Assembly: GCF_024343675.1 (NCBI RefSeq)
Contig: NZ_RJUD01000018.1
Coordinates: forward strand, 1 to 64,000
Direction: 5' to 3'
From: Lacihabitans sp. CS3-21
Lineage (GTDB): Bacteria > Bacteroidota > Bacteroidia > Cytophagales > Spirosomataceae
Length of the DNA: 64,000 bases
The notes under the pieces were generated by a model. It was not told the DNA's origin and ran no database searches. It saw nothing but the letters and a program-made list of their open reading frames with translations. This document shows positions 34,429 through 43,230 of this stretch, piece by piece (the stretch's first letter is position 1; every line of letters begins with the position of its first letter). A program made the position numbers and the translations under genes.

Positions 34429-35490
34429 AACCAAATTCAGATGTTCCTCCAGCGAGGCCAAACACCTTTCTATCACCAAAGTATAGAACGGCTCTGTATT
34501 ATTATTAAATTGAACCTCTTGTAAGGCGGTATAATATTTAATTTTAGAGTCTGAATCGCCCTTTAGAATAGCAACAGTATAGCCATTCTGAAGCAATACA
34601 AAATTCATAATTAGCCGAGAGGTACGCCCATTGCCATCCAAAAAAGGATGAATACTTACCAATCTTTCGTGCATTTCAGCAGCCAATATAACTGGATGAA
34701 GAAACTTCCTTTGTTTATTATAATGCAAAAAATAGTCCTCCATCATTTTCTCCAACAAAAATGGCTGTGGTGGCATATATTCAGAACCACCTATACTTAC
34801 AGGAACTTTTCTAAAAACCCCAGCATTTTCGGAATCGATACTTTTCAATACCAAGCGATGCAAGTCTAAAAGTGACCTTTTATTCAAAGGCTCTCTTACA
34901 GAAATTAACTCCTCCAAAAAATCAATGGCTTCTGAATGATTTATGGCCTCTAAATGCTCTCTCAAACTTTTACCATTGATTGTTACACCTTCCTTGATAA
35001 CCAATTGAGTTTCTTGGAGAGAAAGCGTATTACCCTCTATCCTGTTTGAATCATAGGTATATTTCAGTGCGAAATGTTCCCTCAACTTCTGCAATTGTGT
35101 CTGATTCAAGGGCTTACTTTTCTGCCATTGGTCCTTCAAAGAATCCAACCTTCGAAGTTTAATCTGAACCTCAGAACTAAATACAGGTAAATCAAAAACA
35201 TCTTTCGAACTCAAATACTCCACCCTCGATTCGGCCGTTGATAATATTTCATAAACATTTTCCTCATACATAACCAATTCGGCTATTTTGCCTATCAATA
35301 ACTCTCTTCTTAGAACTTTTAGCGGTATTTTATAACCATCGGCCAGTGCAATCAAGTGGTTTTCGGAAGGAATCCTTTTACCTCCTTCATACTTGGACAA
35401 TAAGGCTTGGTCAATTCCTGTCATTGCAGAGATTTCTTGAAACTTTAACCCTAAATTTGTTCTCTGATTTTTTAAAAGAACATTTATCAT
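34426..35490 (-). CDS. Fic-domain protein with N-terminal XRE helix-turn-helix
   Basis: A 354-residue protein. Residues 1-60 form a Cro/C1-type HTH (EISAMTGIDQALLSKYEGGKRIPS); the Fic core has HPFLDGNGRTSR at residues 281-292, fully consensus for an AMPylating enzyme. An inhibitory motif, SNRIEG (residues 148-153), fits the SxxxEG helix that obstructs ATP binding in class II Fic proteins. It probably modifies a protein with AMP and may regulate its own gene. No separate antitoxin gene is needed. Confidence 0.88.
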   Translation of the reverse strand: MINVLLKNQRTNLGLKFQEISAMTGIDQALLSKYEGGKRIPSENHLIALADGYKIPLKVLRRELLIGKIAELVMYEENVYEILSTAESRVEYLSSKDVFDLPVFSSEVQIKLRRLDSLKDQWQKSKPLNQTQLQKLREHFALKYTYDSNRIEGNTLSLQETQLVIKEGVTINGKSLREHLEAINHSEAIDFLEELISVREPLNKRSLLDLHRLVLKSIDSENAGVFRKVPVSIGGSEYMPPQPFLLEKMMEDYFLHYNKQRKFLHPVILAAEMHERLVSIHPFLDGNGRTSRLIMNFVLLQNGYTVAILKGDSDSKIKYYTALQEVQFNNNTEPFYTLVIERCLASLEEHLNLV

Positions 35491-35554
35491 TTTTTGACAT
35501 ATTATTTCATGACAATTTTAGTCATTTTTTCTCGAATTAAAAATCTTTCTCACA

Positions 35555-35782
35555 ATGTTTCAACCCGATAAGCAAATTTTATTAGAAATTGTAAAAAACC
35601 AAATGCCCTTTGGCAAATACAAAGGCACTTTTTTGTGTGATTTGCCCATCAGTTATTTGGAGTGGTTCTTACGAAAAGGCGGTTTTCCGGAAGGTAAACT
35701 GGGTATGCAGCTATCTACGGTTTATGAAATCAAATCAAATGGCTTGGATGAAATTCTTTGGACACTAAAGAAAATGAAATAG
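35555..35782 (+). CDS. DUF3820-family protein
   Basis: A 75-residue protein: MPFGKYKGTFLCDLPISYLEWFLRKGGFP is the typical DUF3820 core, with a conserved GKY-G and a WF pair. The family is small and cytoplasmic and has no firm biochemical role. It is divergent from the Fic gene and convergent with the GH113-like gene, with only two bases between the stops. Confidence 0.8.
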   Translation: MFQPDKQILLEIVKNQMPFGKYKGTFLCDLPISYLEWFLRKGGFPEGKLGMQLSTVYEIKSNGLDEILWTLKKMK

Positions 35783-35784
35783 CA

Positions 35785-36819
35785 TTATTTGCCATAATGC
35801 TCCCCCAGCACTTTTTCAGCAATTTTACCTTGAGGCGAAAACGTTTCTCTTTCATGGAAATGGTCAATTTCAGACGGAAACCATTTCCAAATAAAGGCAC
35901 CAGCACACCATGGCTGTTTCCAAGCACTTTCAAAGAAAGATTGATAGGCTATGGCTTGAACATTTTCATTTTTAGGTTTTGAATAATCAGTTTCCCAGGG
36001 CTTTTCTGTGCTGTAATCGTTACTCCTGTATCCTATTTCAGTAAATAATATAGATTTTTGATGCTTCGCTGCGTATTTATCCAGTTTCTTTAGGTGCGTT
36101 TTCCAACCTTGATTTAGTTGATTCTTACTTGGCTCACGCTCATCAGAAAGAGGAAAGTAACCATCGACACCAATAAAATCTAATTCATTCCAAAACGGTA
36201 CTTTATCAAAGCAATCCCAGTTTTCAGCATAAGTTAGTTTTCCTTTGTACACCTTTTTAATTTCTGAAATCAAGCTAAACCAATAGGCTTCTCTACCTTG
36301 TACATGGCTCCCCATTTCAGTGGCAATGCAAAAAACTTCGACTTTTTCTGATTCAGCCAAACGAGCAAAAGTCAAGATATAATCTTTAAAACTATCCTCG
36401 AAAATCTTCCAATCTGATTCTTTCTTGAAATCCAAATCTCCAGTAAACTGTCCCCAACCCAGCCACAAATGAGGCTTGAGCATAACTTTTATACCCTTTG
36501 AGTGAGCCATTTCTATACATCTTTTCACACCTGCTGGTGTTTCTCCCCACCATTGGTGCTTTTTTGTGGTGTCTATTTGAAACCGCACTTTGGCACTTTC
36601 CTTTGGCACAAAAGCATAGGGCATCAACGAGACCCAATCAGCGTTTACGTTTTGAATGGAATGAAAACAGGTTGTATCCACTTCTTTGGGCGGTGCCACC
36701 AAAGATAGGCCTTTCATCTTCAAACCCTTATACTGAAATGCTTTATCGCTCGAGCCATAGAAATAAAAACCACCTAAAAGGAGAAGAATAAAAGCGGGAG
36801 TAAGTAGTTTTGTTTTCAA
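35785..36819 (-). CDS. GH113-like glycoside hydrolase, membrane-anchored
   Basis: About 344 residues from a TTG at 36819 (MKTKLLTPAFILLLLGGFYFYG, a signal anchor); starting further upstream at 36885 would cross into the divergent NUDIX gene. A TIM barrel with GIKVMLKPHLWLGW, CIATEMGS (candidate acid/base glutamate), FIGVDGYFPLS and LFTEIGYRS (candidate nucleophile) fits GH113-type beta-mannanase-like enzymes. The substrate is not established. Confidence 0.75.
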   Translation of the reverse strand: MKTKLLTPAFILLLLGGFYFYGSSDKAFQYKGLKMKGLSLVAPPKEVDTTCFHSIQNVNADWVSLMPYAFVPKESAKVRFQIDTTKKHQWWGETPAGVKRCIEMAHSKGIKVMLKPHLWLGWGQFTGDLDFKKESDWKIFEDSFKDYILTFARLAESEKVEVFCIATEMGSHVQGREAYWFSLISEIKKVYKGKLTYAENWDCFDKVPFWNELDFIGVDGYFPLSDEREPSKNQLNQGWKTHLKKLDKYAAKHQKSILFTEIGYRSNDYSTEKPWETDYSKPKNENVQAIAYQSFFESAWKQPWCAGAFIWKWFPSEIDHFHERETFSPQGKIAEKVLGEHYGK

Positions 36820-36835
36820 TATATTAATTTCAAGA

Positions 36836-37510
36836 ATGAAAGAGTCGCTAGAAAATGCCCATAAATTTAAAATCTGGAAAGCCAACTTACAAACTAATGG
36901 ACTAAAAATAAATAATATAGAGGAAATTTATACCAGACATCGATACAACGGAGAGGCATTATTTTCTTTGGTAATGCTCGATGCTAATACACCAGAGGGT
37001 GACAAAATTCCCCCAATCTGTTTCATAAAAGGCGAAGTGGTTTGTGTTTGCATTGTTTTAATAGATAAAAAAACCAAAGAAAAATATCTGCTTTTGGTAA
37101 AACAAAGAAGAATAGCCGAAGGTGGATTTACCTATGAGCATCCAGCAGGAATGGTGGATGGCACCAAAACCCCGCTAGAAATAGCCGTAATGGAGGTAAA
37201 AGAAGAAACGGGCATAATTGTGACTGAAAATGATTTAATCGACCTTTCGCCTAAAAAAAGGCTTTTTCCGAGCACTGGAACCTCAGATGAAGCCATGTAT
37301 TTCTATTTTTGTGAGATTACTTTAGATAAAACAGAAATCGAAACGTTTGAAAATAAAGAAATGGGAACAGAATATGAATTCGAAAGAATAACGACCCACG
37401 TATATCCATTTGTAGAAGGACACCATAAAATTAATAACAGCAATGGGCTTTTGCTCAATTACCTTTATTTGTCATATATCAAAGATTTTGAAACATTAAA
37501 ACAAATTTAA
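36836..37510 (+). CDS. NUDIX hydrolase
   Basis: A 224-residue NUDIX protein. The Nudix box lies in HPAGMVDGTKTPLEIAVMEV followed by KEETGI; the usual RE of REUxEE is ME here, a mild departure, while the EExG metal glutamates are kept. The length and the RRIAEGGFTYEHPAGMVD segment resemble ADP-ribose pyrophosphatase-like members. Divergent from the GH113-like gene with a 16-base gap. Confidence 0.85.
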   Translation: MKESLENAHKFKIWKANLQTNGLKINNIEEIYTRHRYNGEALFSLVMLDANTPEGDKIPPICFIKGEVVCVCIVLIDKKTKEKYLLLVKQRRIAEGGFTYEHPAGMVDGTKTPLEIAVMEVKEETGIIVTENDLIDLSPKKRLFPSTGTSDEAMYFYFCEITLDKTEIETFENKEMGTEYEFERITTHVYPFVEGHHKINNSNGLLLNYLYLSYIKDFETLKQI

Positions 37511-37521
37511 TACTAAAAAAA

Positions 37522-38172
37522 ATGAAGACTAAAATCAAAACTATTTTCTCCGTATTCCTAATTTTAGGACTCAATGCTTGCCAACAAAGCAGTTCAAATG
37601 ATCAATCCAAATCAACTGCAGACTCATTAGCTGTTACCGATACCACGCAGTATCCCGAAAACCTCGAAGCCTCTTCCTTTCCAAATGGAGAACTTGTTCA
37701 CGAAACAGGGCTATTAAAAAAATACGAAGATGGAGGCTATCCTTTTGCAACTTTAACCATTGAATTTCCAGAGAGAAATTTCGAAGAATCTTTCACTCTA
37801 AACCTCGAGGAAGTCAAAGATATTAAACCAGAAAACCTTTCAAAATCCATCGGCAAATACCTAGATTTTTCTTATGTAAGCAAATTTGAAAACGCTTTGA
37901 TGGATATTCAAAACAATGGAAAGTCTATTTTTAAGACTGATGCTATTCCAGTAACAGGAGAGATGAAAAGCATTACTGGTGTATTAAATGGAGCTAACGA
38001 AATTACTGGAGGTGATATGCCAAACAAAGTTTCGGTTTCTAATACCGAACAAACCATTGAATTCGAATATTATGTAACCGAAGAGATGGTTAAATATAAT
38101 GGAAAAACGATTAAGGTTTTCTACGAAGAAAGAACTAGTAATGACTTGGTAGAGATCAAAATATTAAAATAA
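37522..38172 (+). CDS. Putative lipoprotein of unknown function
   Basis: A 216-residue protein with a lipoprotein signal (FLILGLNAC, cysteine near residue 20) followed by a Ser/Asn-rich linker (QQSSSNDQSKST). The rest is beta-rich and without a domain I recognise. It follows the NUDIX gene by 11 bases and is ended by a strong bidirectional hairpin. Confidence 0.6.
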   Translation: MKTKIKTIFSVFLILGLNACQQSSSNDQSKSTADSLAVTDTTQYPENLEASSFPNGELVHETGLLKKYEDGGYPFATLTIEFPERNFEESFTLNLEEVKDIKPENLSKSIGKYLDFSYVSKFENALMDIQNNGKSIFKTDAIPVTGEMKSITGVLNGANEITGGDMPNKVSVSNTEQTIEFEYYVTEEMVKYNGKTIKVFYEERTSNDLVEIKILK

Positions 38173-38182
38173 AGCAAAAAAA

Positions 38183-38212
38183 GAGGTCATAGCATATTCA
38201 AGCTATGACCTC
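38183..38212. terminator. Bidirectional terminator hairpin
   Basis: GAGGTCATAGC at 38183-38193 pairs perfectly with GCTATGACCTC at 38202-38212 (8-base loop), with A-rich sequence before and T-rich after, between convergent genes. Confidence 0.9.
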
Positions 38213-38228
38213 GCTATTTTAATAAATA

Positions 38229-38888
38229 CTATTTTACCTCTTCAACAGGCTCTGAAGTTTCTTTATGTTTCTTATTAATTTTATAATCAAACACTCCAAA
38301 TTTCAACCCTAAAGAACTTGAGAATCCACTCAAATCTGTATCAAAACCACTTTTATTAGCCGCTAATCTGTAGTTTGCTCCTACGAAAACTTTGGCGTAT
38401 TTAAGCATATTTGCCTCTACATTTATACCTGGCTGAAGTACAAAACTTCCATTTCTTCTAAACTCAAACCTGTCTTGATATTTACCTCGACGATCAAAAC
38501 CGTTAAAATCCTCTCTTGAATAAATATTCCCAGCTCCTACAACAATCGGAAACGAAACATGCACCAAGGCATCGGGTTTTATCGTGTATTCCATTTTTAA
38601 ACCTCCAAAATGCCCTCTGGTAGTTGTAGTACGATTATCTCTAATTGTGCTAAATGCCGTAGCACCAATGGCAAATTTTTTATTTACAGTTAGCATTACA
38701 CTATTTCCGGCGATTGGTACAAATGAGCCACTAAACTGACCATAAGACAACTCGGGAGCAATGTAAAATCCAAGCGACTGAATTTTGTTTTTAGACTTTC
38801 CGAACAAAGTTTGCATTTCATTTTGTGCAATTGTATTGATAGAAATCAGACCAAGCAAATACATTAAAGCACCTTTTAAATAAGTCAT
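38229..38888 (-). CDS. Putative outer-membrane beta-barrel protein
   Basis: A 219-residue protein with a signal peptide (about residues 1-21, ending TIAQ) and alternating amphipathic strands (GFYIAPELSYGQF, FAIGATAFSTI, VFVGANYRLA, SSLGLKFGVF), typical of small outer-membrane barrels. The final strand is followed by a charged tail (KKHKETSEPVEEVK), so it does not end in the usual terminal aromatic residue. Function unknown. Confidence 0.6.
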   Translation of the reverse strand: MTYLKGALMYLLGLISINTIAQNEMQTLFGKSKNKIQSLGFYIAPELSYGQFSGSFVPIAGNSVMLTVNKKFAIGATAFSTIRDNRTTTTRGHFGGLKMEYTIKPDALVHVSFPIVVGAGNIYSREDFNGFDRRGKYQDRFEFRRNGSFVLQPGINVEANMLKYAKVFVGANYRLAANKSGFDTDLSGFSSSLGLKFGVFDYKINKKHKETSEPVEEVK

Positions 38889-39068
38889 AAGTTTAAAATT
38901 TTCGTTTTGTTTATTATCATTACGAATCAGAAGAACTCGATGCTGCTTTGTGCGATTGACTTTTTATTTCGGTTAATAAATCTGTCCATTGCTAAAAAAT
39001 CGATATTTCGTAGAGAAGAATATAATCTGTAAATTTGAATTAATTTTTCAACCAAAAAAATTAATTAA

Positions 39069-40244
39069 ATGAACCTCAAATATTTAAGTATCTTCTTTTT
39101 TATTATAAATTCACACCCAGTTTTTGCTCAAAAATCTCCCATAATTCATAGTTCCTTAGTTTTTCCATTACAAGAAAAACACGTTCATGCCAGTAGCATG
39201 GTAGTTTTACCAGACAATAACATACTTATAGTTTGGTTTGAGGGGAGTGGAGAAAGAACTGCAGACGATGTAAGAATAATGGGTTCAAGATTAGAAAAAG
39301 GTAAAAACCAATGGGAGGAGCCCTTTTTGATGGCAGATACACCGAACATCCCAGATTGCAATCCTGTTTTATTCTTAAATGCCAAAAATCAGCTGTTTTT
39401 GGTTTGGATTGCAGTGCAAGCTAATAAATGGGAACAATCCATTCTGAGATATAAAATCTCGTCAAACTACCAAAACCCTGGCCAGCCGGTTTGGGAATGG
39501 CAAGACAATATCCTCTTAAAACCAAAAGATTCATTTGCAATAGAAGTAGAAAAAAAACTAAAAGATTTACCCGAATTAACTGCTGGCTGGGCGGGATATG
39601 CTCCCAAATATGACGAAATGATCATACAATCCAGTAAAGACCCAGTAAAAAGAAGCTTTGGATGGATGACCAGAATAAAACCTTTGATCTTAGAAAATGG
39701 AAAAATAATTTTGCCTCTTTATTCAGATGGCTTTAATTTCTCATTGATGGCTATTTCTGAAGATCACGGACAAAGTTGGAGACCTAGCTCCCCCTTGGTT
39801 GGCCGAGGGCCGATACAACCTGCAATAGTACAGAAAAAAAACGGGGATATTATAGCATTACTAAGAGATAGCGGCGATGAGCCATCGAGCGTACAAAAAA
39901 GTGAATCTCAAGATCAAGGTGAAACTTGGACGGCAGCTACAAAAACCGATATTCCTAATACTGCGAGCGTAGAATTGTTGGTATTAAAAGACGGTCGCTG
40001 GGCTTTTGTTGGCAATGACCAAACGGATGGCAGGTATCGACTAAGTCTATATATATCTGATAATGAAGGTAAAAACTGGAATAATAAATACTTTCTTGAA
40101 AATGATGAGTCACTAAAAAAGAGCTATTCATATCCTTGTTTAATTCAATCTCCAGATGGAAATATACATATTTCATACTCATTTCATGAAGAAAAAATGA
40201 GGAAGTCAATCAAATATATAGTCTTGAATCCCGATAAAATATAA
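39069..40244 (+). CDS. Sialidase-like (BNR/Asp-box) exported protein
   Basis: A 391-residue protein with a signal peptide (to about residue 20, HPVFAQ) and a six-bladed-propeller pattern marked by three Asp boxes: SEDHGQSW, SQDQGETW and SDNEGKNW. HVHASSMVVLPDNNILIVWFEGSGE resembles the arginine-triad strand region of Sialidase_2 proteins. The family acts on glycans outside the cell, but not all members cleave sialic acid; no sialic-acid catabolism genes are nearby. Confidence 0.75.
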   Translation: MNLKYLSIFFFIINSHPVFAQKSPIIHSSLVFPLQEKHVHASSMVVLPDNNILIVWFEGSGERTADDVRIMGSRLEKGKNQWEEPFLMADTPNIPDCNPVLFLNAKNQLFLVWIAVQANKWEQSILRYKISSNYQNPGQPVWEWQDNILLKPKDSFAIEVEKKLKDLPELTAGWAGYAPKYDEMIIQSSKDPVKRSFGWMTRIKPLILENGKIILPLYSDGFNFSLMAISEDHGQSWRPSSPLVGRGPIQPAIVQKKNGDIIALLRDSGDEPSSVQKSESQDQGETWTAATKTDIPNTASVELLVLKDGRWAFVGNDQTDGRYRLSLYISDNEGKNWNNKYFLENDESLKKSYSYPCLIQSPDGNIHISYSFHEEKMRKSIKYIVLNPDKI

Positions 40245-40388
40245 AGTATTAACATAGTTGATGTTAATGATGAACCAGCAAAACCTAATAGATCGTCTTA
40301 CCAAAAATTAATCAAATCAAAGAATTTGGATTTTAAAATCCTTCCCATTAATTTTAGAGAAATTAAAGTAAATTAAACCATATATAAA

Positions 40389-40853
40389 ATGAAAACTAAA
40401 TTATTAATTGTCCTTTTTGCTCTTACGTTTTCTTCGTTCACTTTTGACAACGTTTATGTTTGGGAGAAATACAGACTACAAATAACGGTCCCAGATGATT
40501 TTGAAGTGGCTAAAAATACAGATGAAGAATTTGAAATGGAAGGCGATGGTATGTCACTTGCCATCAGTATTTTTGCAGAAAAAATCACATTGGCAGACCT
40601 GGAGGAAGCTACAATTGAAGGAGCTGAAGCCATAAAAATGACTGAAATAGACCAAGCCCATGCTACCAAAATCAATCAATTAGACGGTTTTTATGTAGAA
40701 GGTTATTTAGATGATCACCGAGTAATGTTCGCTGGGCTAATGGACCAAAGAACCAAAACGACACTTTTCGTAGCAATAACTTTTGCCGATGACGATGCCA
40801 ATGCCGAAAAAGAGGCATTTAAGATTATAAATTCTTTAAAAAGATTAAAGTAA
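40389..40853 (+). CDS. Exported protein of unknown function
   Basis: A 154-residue protein with a signal peptide (MKTKLLIVLFALTFSSF) and an acidic mature part with strands like LQITVPDDFEVAKN and YLDDHRVMFAGLMD; no recognisable domain, though the layout resembles small exported proteins predicted to bind membranes or lipids. Ends at a long bidirectional hairpin. Confidence 0.6.
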   Translation: MKTKLLIVLFALTFSSFTFDNVYVWEKYRLQITVPDDFEVAKNTDEEFEMEGDGMSLAISIFAEKITLADLEEATIEGAEAIKMTEIDQAHATKINQLDGFYVEGYLDDHRVMFAGLMDQRTKTTLFVAITFADDDANAEKEAFKIINSLKRLK

Positions 40854-40875
40854 TAGCCTGATTTACTGAGAAATA

Positions 40876-40920
40876 AATAGAATTAAATTTCTTCGCTTTA
40901 GAAGTAAATTTAATTCTATT
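40876..40920. terminator. Long AT-rich bidirectional terminator hairpin
   Basis: AATAGAATTAAATTT at 40876-40890 pairs with AAATTTAATTCTATT at 40906-40920, with an inner CTTC/GAAG pair and one bulged T, between convergent genes. Confidence 0.85.
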
Positions 40921-40937
40921 TTTATTTAAGCAAGAAC

Positions 40938-42098
40938 TTAAGCAATACTCATTCTCAAAATTGCTTCTGTTGCCAAGGCATCAATATCGCTATTTTCTCC
41001 ATAGTTAACATTTCGGTTCGTAAAACGTTTCTTTATTTCTTGAACCGTCTCCTCTCCTATTCCATAAGCAGATGCTTTTGTAGGTATTCCCAACAATTCA
41101 TAAAATTCAATTGTTTTTTGAATTGCAGCTTCGGCCAGTTCGTCATCCGTTCCTGACTGCCCCCAAACCTCCTTAGCATATTGAACCATTTTGTCCATTT
41201 TATTTACCATTTTGTATCGCATCAAATGCGGCAAAACTACCGCCAAGGTCCGTGCATGGTCGATTCCGTGCAACGCTGTAAGTTCATGACCAATCTGATG
41301 TGTAGCCCAGTCACTAGGCACTCCTAGCGAAATCCAGCCATTCAAAGCCACCGTAGCCGCCCACATAAAATTCGACATATCCTCATAATTGGTCTGGTCG
41401 TGCATCACTTTTGGAGCTACTTCAATCAAAGTTTTAAGCACACTTTCGGCGAATTTATCCTGTATAAGTGCATTGACCGGATAGGTCAAATATTGCTCCA
41501 TCACATGCGTAAACGCATCAGCCAAGCCATTGGCTATTTGAACTTTAGGCAATGAATACGTAGTCGTAGGATCCAAAATAGAAAACTGTGGATACAAAAG
41601 TGGACTTCCCATACCGTACTTTTCATGCGTTTCTTTTCTAGAAATTACGCCACCCGAATTCATTTCTGATCCTGTAGCAGGCAAAGTTAAAATAGCACCA
41701 AATGGCGTGGCGGTTTTATATTTTGTTTTGCCGAGAACTATATTTTCCCACTCATTGCCACCTTCAAAAGGAATAGCGGCTGAGATAAACTTGGTTCCGT
41801 CAAGTACAGAACCTCCTCCAACTGACAATATAAAATCAATCTTCTCGGCTCTTCCTACTTCTACGGCTTTCATCAAAGTCTCGAAAGTGGGATTAGGTTC
41901 AATTCCTCCAAATTCTATGATTTCAAAACCCAAGAGTGCGGTTTTTACCTGTTCATAAACACCGTTTTTAAAAATGCTACCTCCGCCATAAGTAACCAAA
42001 ATTTTGGCACCTGCTGGAATATTCTTTGGCAAAGTTGCTATGGTATCTTTTCCGAAAATTATCTTTACGGGATTCCTAAATGTGAAGTTTGAGATCAT
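40938..42098 (-). CDS. Iron-containing alcohol dehydrogenase (YqhD/BdhA-like)
   Basis: A 386-residue group III alcohol dehydrogenase. FGKDTIATLP, GGGSVLDGTKFI (cofactor), LPATGSEMNSGGVI, GLADAFTHVMEQYLTYP and GIDHARTLAVVLPHLMRY carry the metal His/Asp positions. It most resembles NADP-dependent YqhD-type aldehyde reductases. It could reduce toxic aldehydes, including aromatic ones, but no linkage to the catabolic genes is visible. Confidence 0.9.
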   Translation of the reverse strand: MISNFTFRNPVKIIFGKDTIATLPKNIPAGAKILVTYGGGSIFKNGVYEQVKTALLGFEIIEFGGIEPNPTFETLMKAVEVGRAEKIDFILSVGGGSVLDGTKFISAAIPFEGGNEWENIVLGKTKYKTATPFGAILTLPATGSEMNSGGVISRKETHEKYGMGSPLLYPQFSILDPTTTYSLPKVQIANGLADAFTHVMEQYLTYPVNALIQDKFAESVLKTLIEVAPKVMHDQTNYEDMSNFMWAATVALNGWISLGVPSDWATHQIGHELTALHGIDHARTLAVVLPHLMRYKMVNKMDKMVQYAKEVWGQSGTDDELAEAAIQKTIEFYELLGIPTKASAYGIGEETVQEIKKRFTNRNVNYGENSDIDALATEAILRMSIA

Positions 42099-42179
42099 TT
42101 TGCTTAATTTTTTATCATTTAAAATACTAACACGTTTTTTGTTGAATTAATTTTTAATTTTGGCAAAAAACCATCAGAA

Positions 42180-42707
42180 ATGAGCTATTGTACTTATTGT
42201 AAAACACTTCCTGAAGACAACCACCACCGAATTTACCACGATAATCACTACGGCTTTCCGATTGAAGGAGATAACGAACTTTTCGAAAGGTTTGTTTTTG
42301 AAATCAATCAAGCAGGCCTTTCTTGGGATTTGATATTGAAAAAACAAGAAACTTTTAGAGCTGCGTATCATAGATTTGATATTGATGTGGTGGCCAATTA
42401 TAATCAGGTAGAGATTGAACGCTTACTCAACGATGCAGGGGTAATTCGTAATATATTAAAAATAAATGCTGCCATTCACAATGCGAAAGAAATTCAGAAA
42501 CTTCAAAAAGAGCATGGTTCGTTTAAAAAATGGATAGATCATCACCATCCAAAAACTAAAGAAGAATGGGTAAAAATATTCAAAAAAACTTTTAAATTTA
42601 CTGGCGGAGAGATAGTTAACGAATTCCTTATGAGCACTGGTTACCTTTCTGGAGCACATGATTCAGATTGTCACATTTTAAAAAAGATTCAAAATGGCAA
42701 AAGTTAA
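42180..42707 (+). CDS. tag: DNA-3-methyladenine glycosylase I
   Basis: A 175-residue protein with the Tag pattern: CTYCK zinc-binding start, YHDNHYGFPIEGDNELFERFVFEINQAGLSW, and FLMSTGYLSGAHDSDCH at the C-terminus with zinc Cys/His ligands. It removes 3-methyladenine from alkylated DNA. Its 3' end overlaps the next gene by 14 bases. Confidence 0.93.
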   Translation: MSYCTYCKTLPEDNHHRIYHDNHYGFPIEGDNELFERFVFEINQAGLSWDLILKKQETFRAAYHRFDIDVVANYNQVEIERLLNDAGVIRNILKINAAIHNAKEIQKLQKEHGSFKKWIDHHHPKTKEEWVKIFKKTFKFTGGEIVNEFLMSTGYLSGAHDSDCHILKKIQNGKS

Positions 42708-43116
42708 TATGAAAACAACAGAAAATGAAGTTTCAGTTTTGGACTTCATTAACGCAGTTGAAGACGAATCCAAAAGAAAAGACAGCTTGGAACTGATAAA
42801 AATAATGGAGGAAATAACCCAATCTCCTGCCAAAATGTGGGGACCAGCTATCATTGGGTTCGGTAAATATCATTATAAATACGAAAGTGGCAGAGAAGCC
42901 GATATGCTTAGAGTTGGTTTTTCGCCTAGAAAAGATGCAATGGCTCTATACATAGGAGCAAATTCTGAAGAAAACCTGGATATTATTTCAAATCTAGGAA
43001 AATTCAAAACAGGAAAATCATGCCTTTATGTCAAAAAACTCAGTGACATCAATATTGAAGTTTTAAAAGAAATTACAAAAAGAGGATTTGCAAGAAAGCA
43101 ATTTGGAGAGGTATAA
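42694..43116 (+). CDS. DUF1801-family protein
   Basis: A 140-residue protein with the YdhG/DUF1801 pattern: FINAVEDESKRKDSLELIKIMEE, MWGPAIIGFGKYHYKYESGREADMLRVGFSPRK and TGKSCLYVKKLSDINIEVLKEI. The family is related to frataxin-like folds and has no assigned function. Overlap with tag suggests co-translation. Confidence 0.85.
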   Translation: MAKVNMKTTENEVSVLDFINAVEDESKRKDSLELIKIMEEITQSPAKMWGPAIIGFGKYHYKYESGREADMLRVGFSPRKDAMALYIGANSEENLDIISNLGKFKTGKSCLYVKKLSDINIEVLKEITKRGFARKQFGEV

Positions 43117-43120
43117 AAAA

Positions 43121-43144
43121 AGAGGAAGCATTTCTGCTCCCTCT
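43121..43144. terminator. Bidirectional terminator hairpin
   Basis: AGAGGaAGCA at 43121-43130 pairs with TGCTcCCTCT at 43135-43144 (one mismatch, four-base loop), preceded by an A run, between convergent genes. Confidence 0.8.
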
Positions 43145-43190
43145 AATTATTTATTTCAAAAAATTAAACTTCGGCGTCGCTCAGTTTCCT

Positions 43191-43223
43191 TTAACCAGTA
43201 AACAGTAAACCATTAACCAATCC
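43191..43223. repeat. TTAACCAGTAAACAG microrepeat
   Basis: Degenerate TTAACCAGTA/AACAGTAAAC/CATTAACCAA units right after the stop of the Gfo/Idh gene; same vocabulary as the arrays flanking the cyclase gene. Confidence 0.5.
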
Positions 43224-43230
43224 ACCAAAA

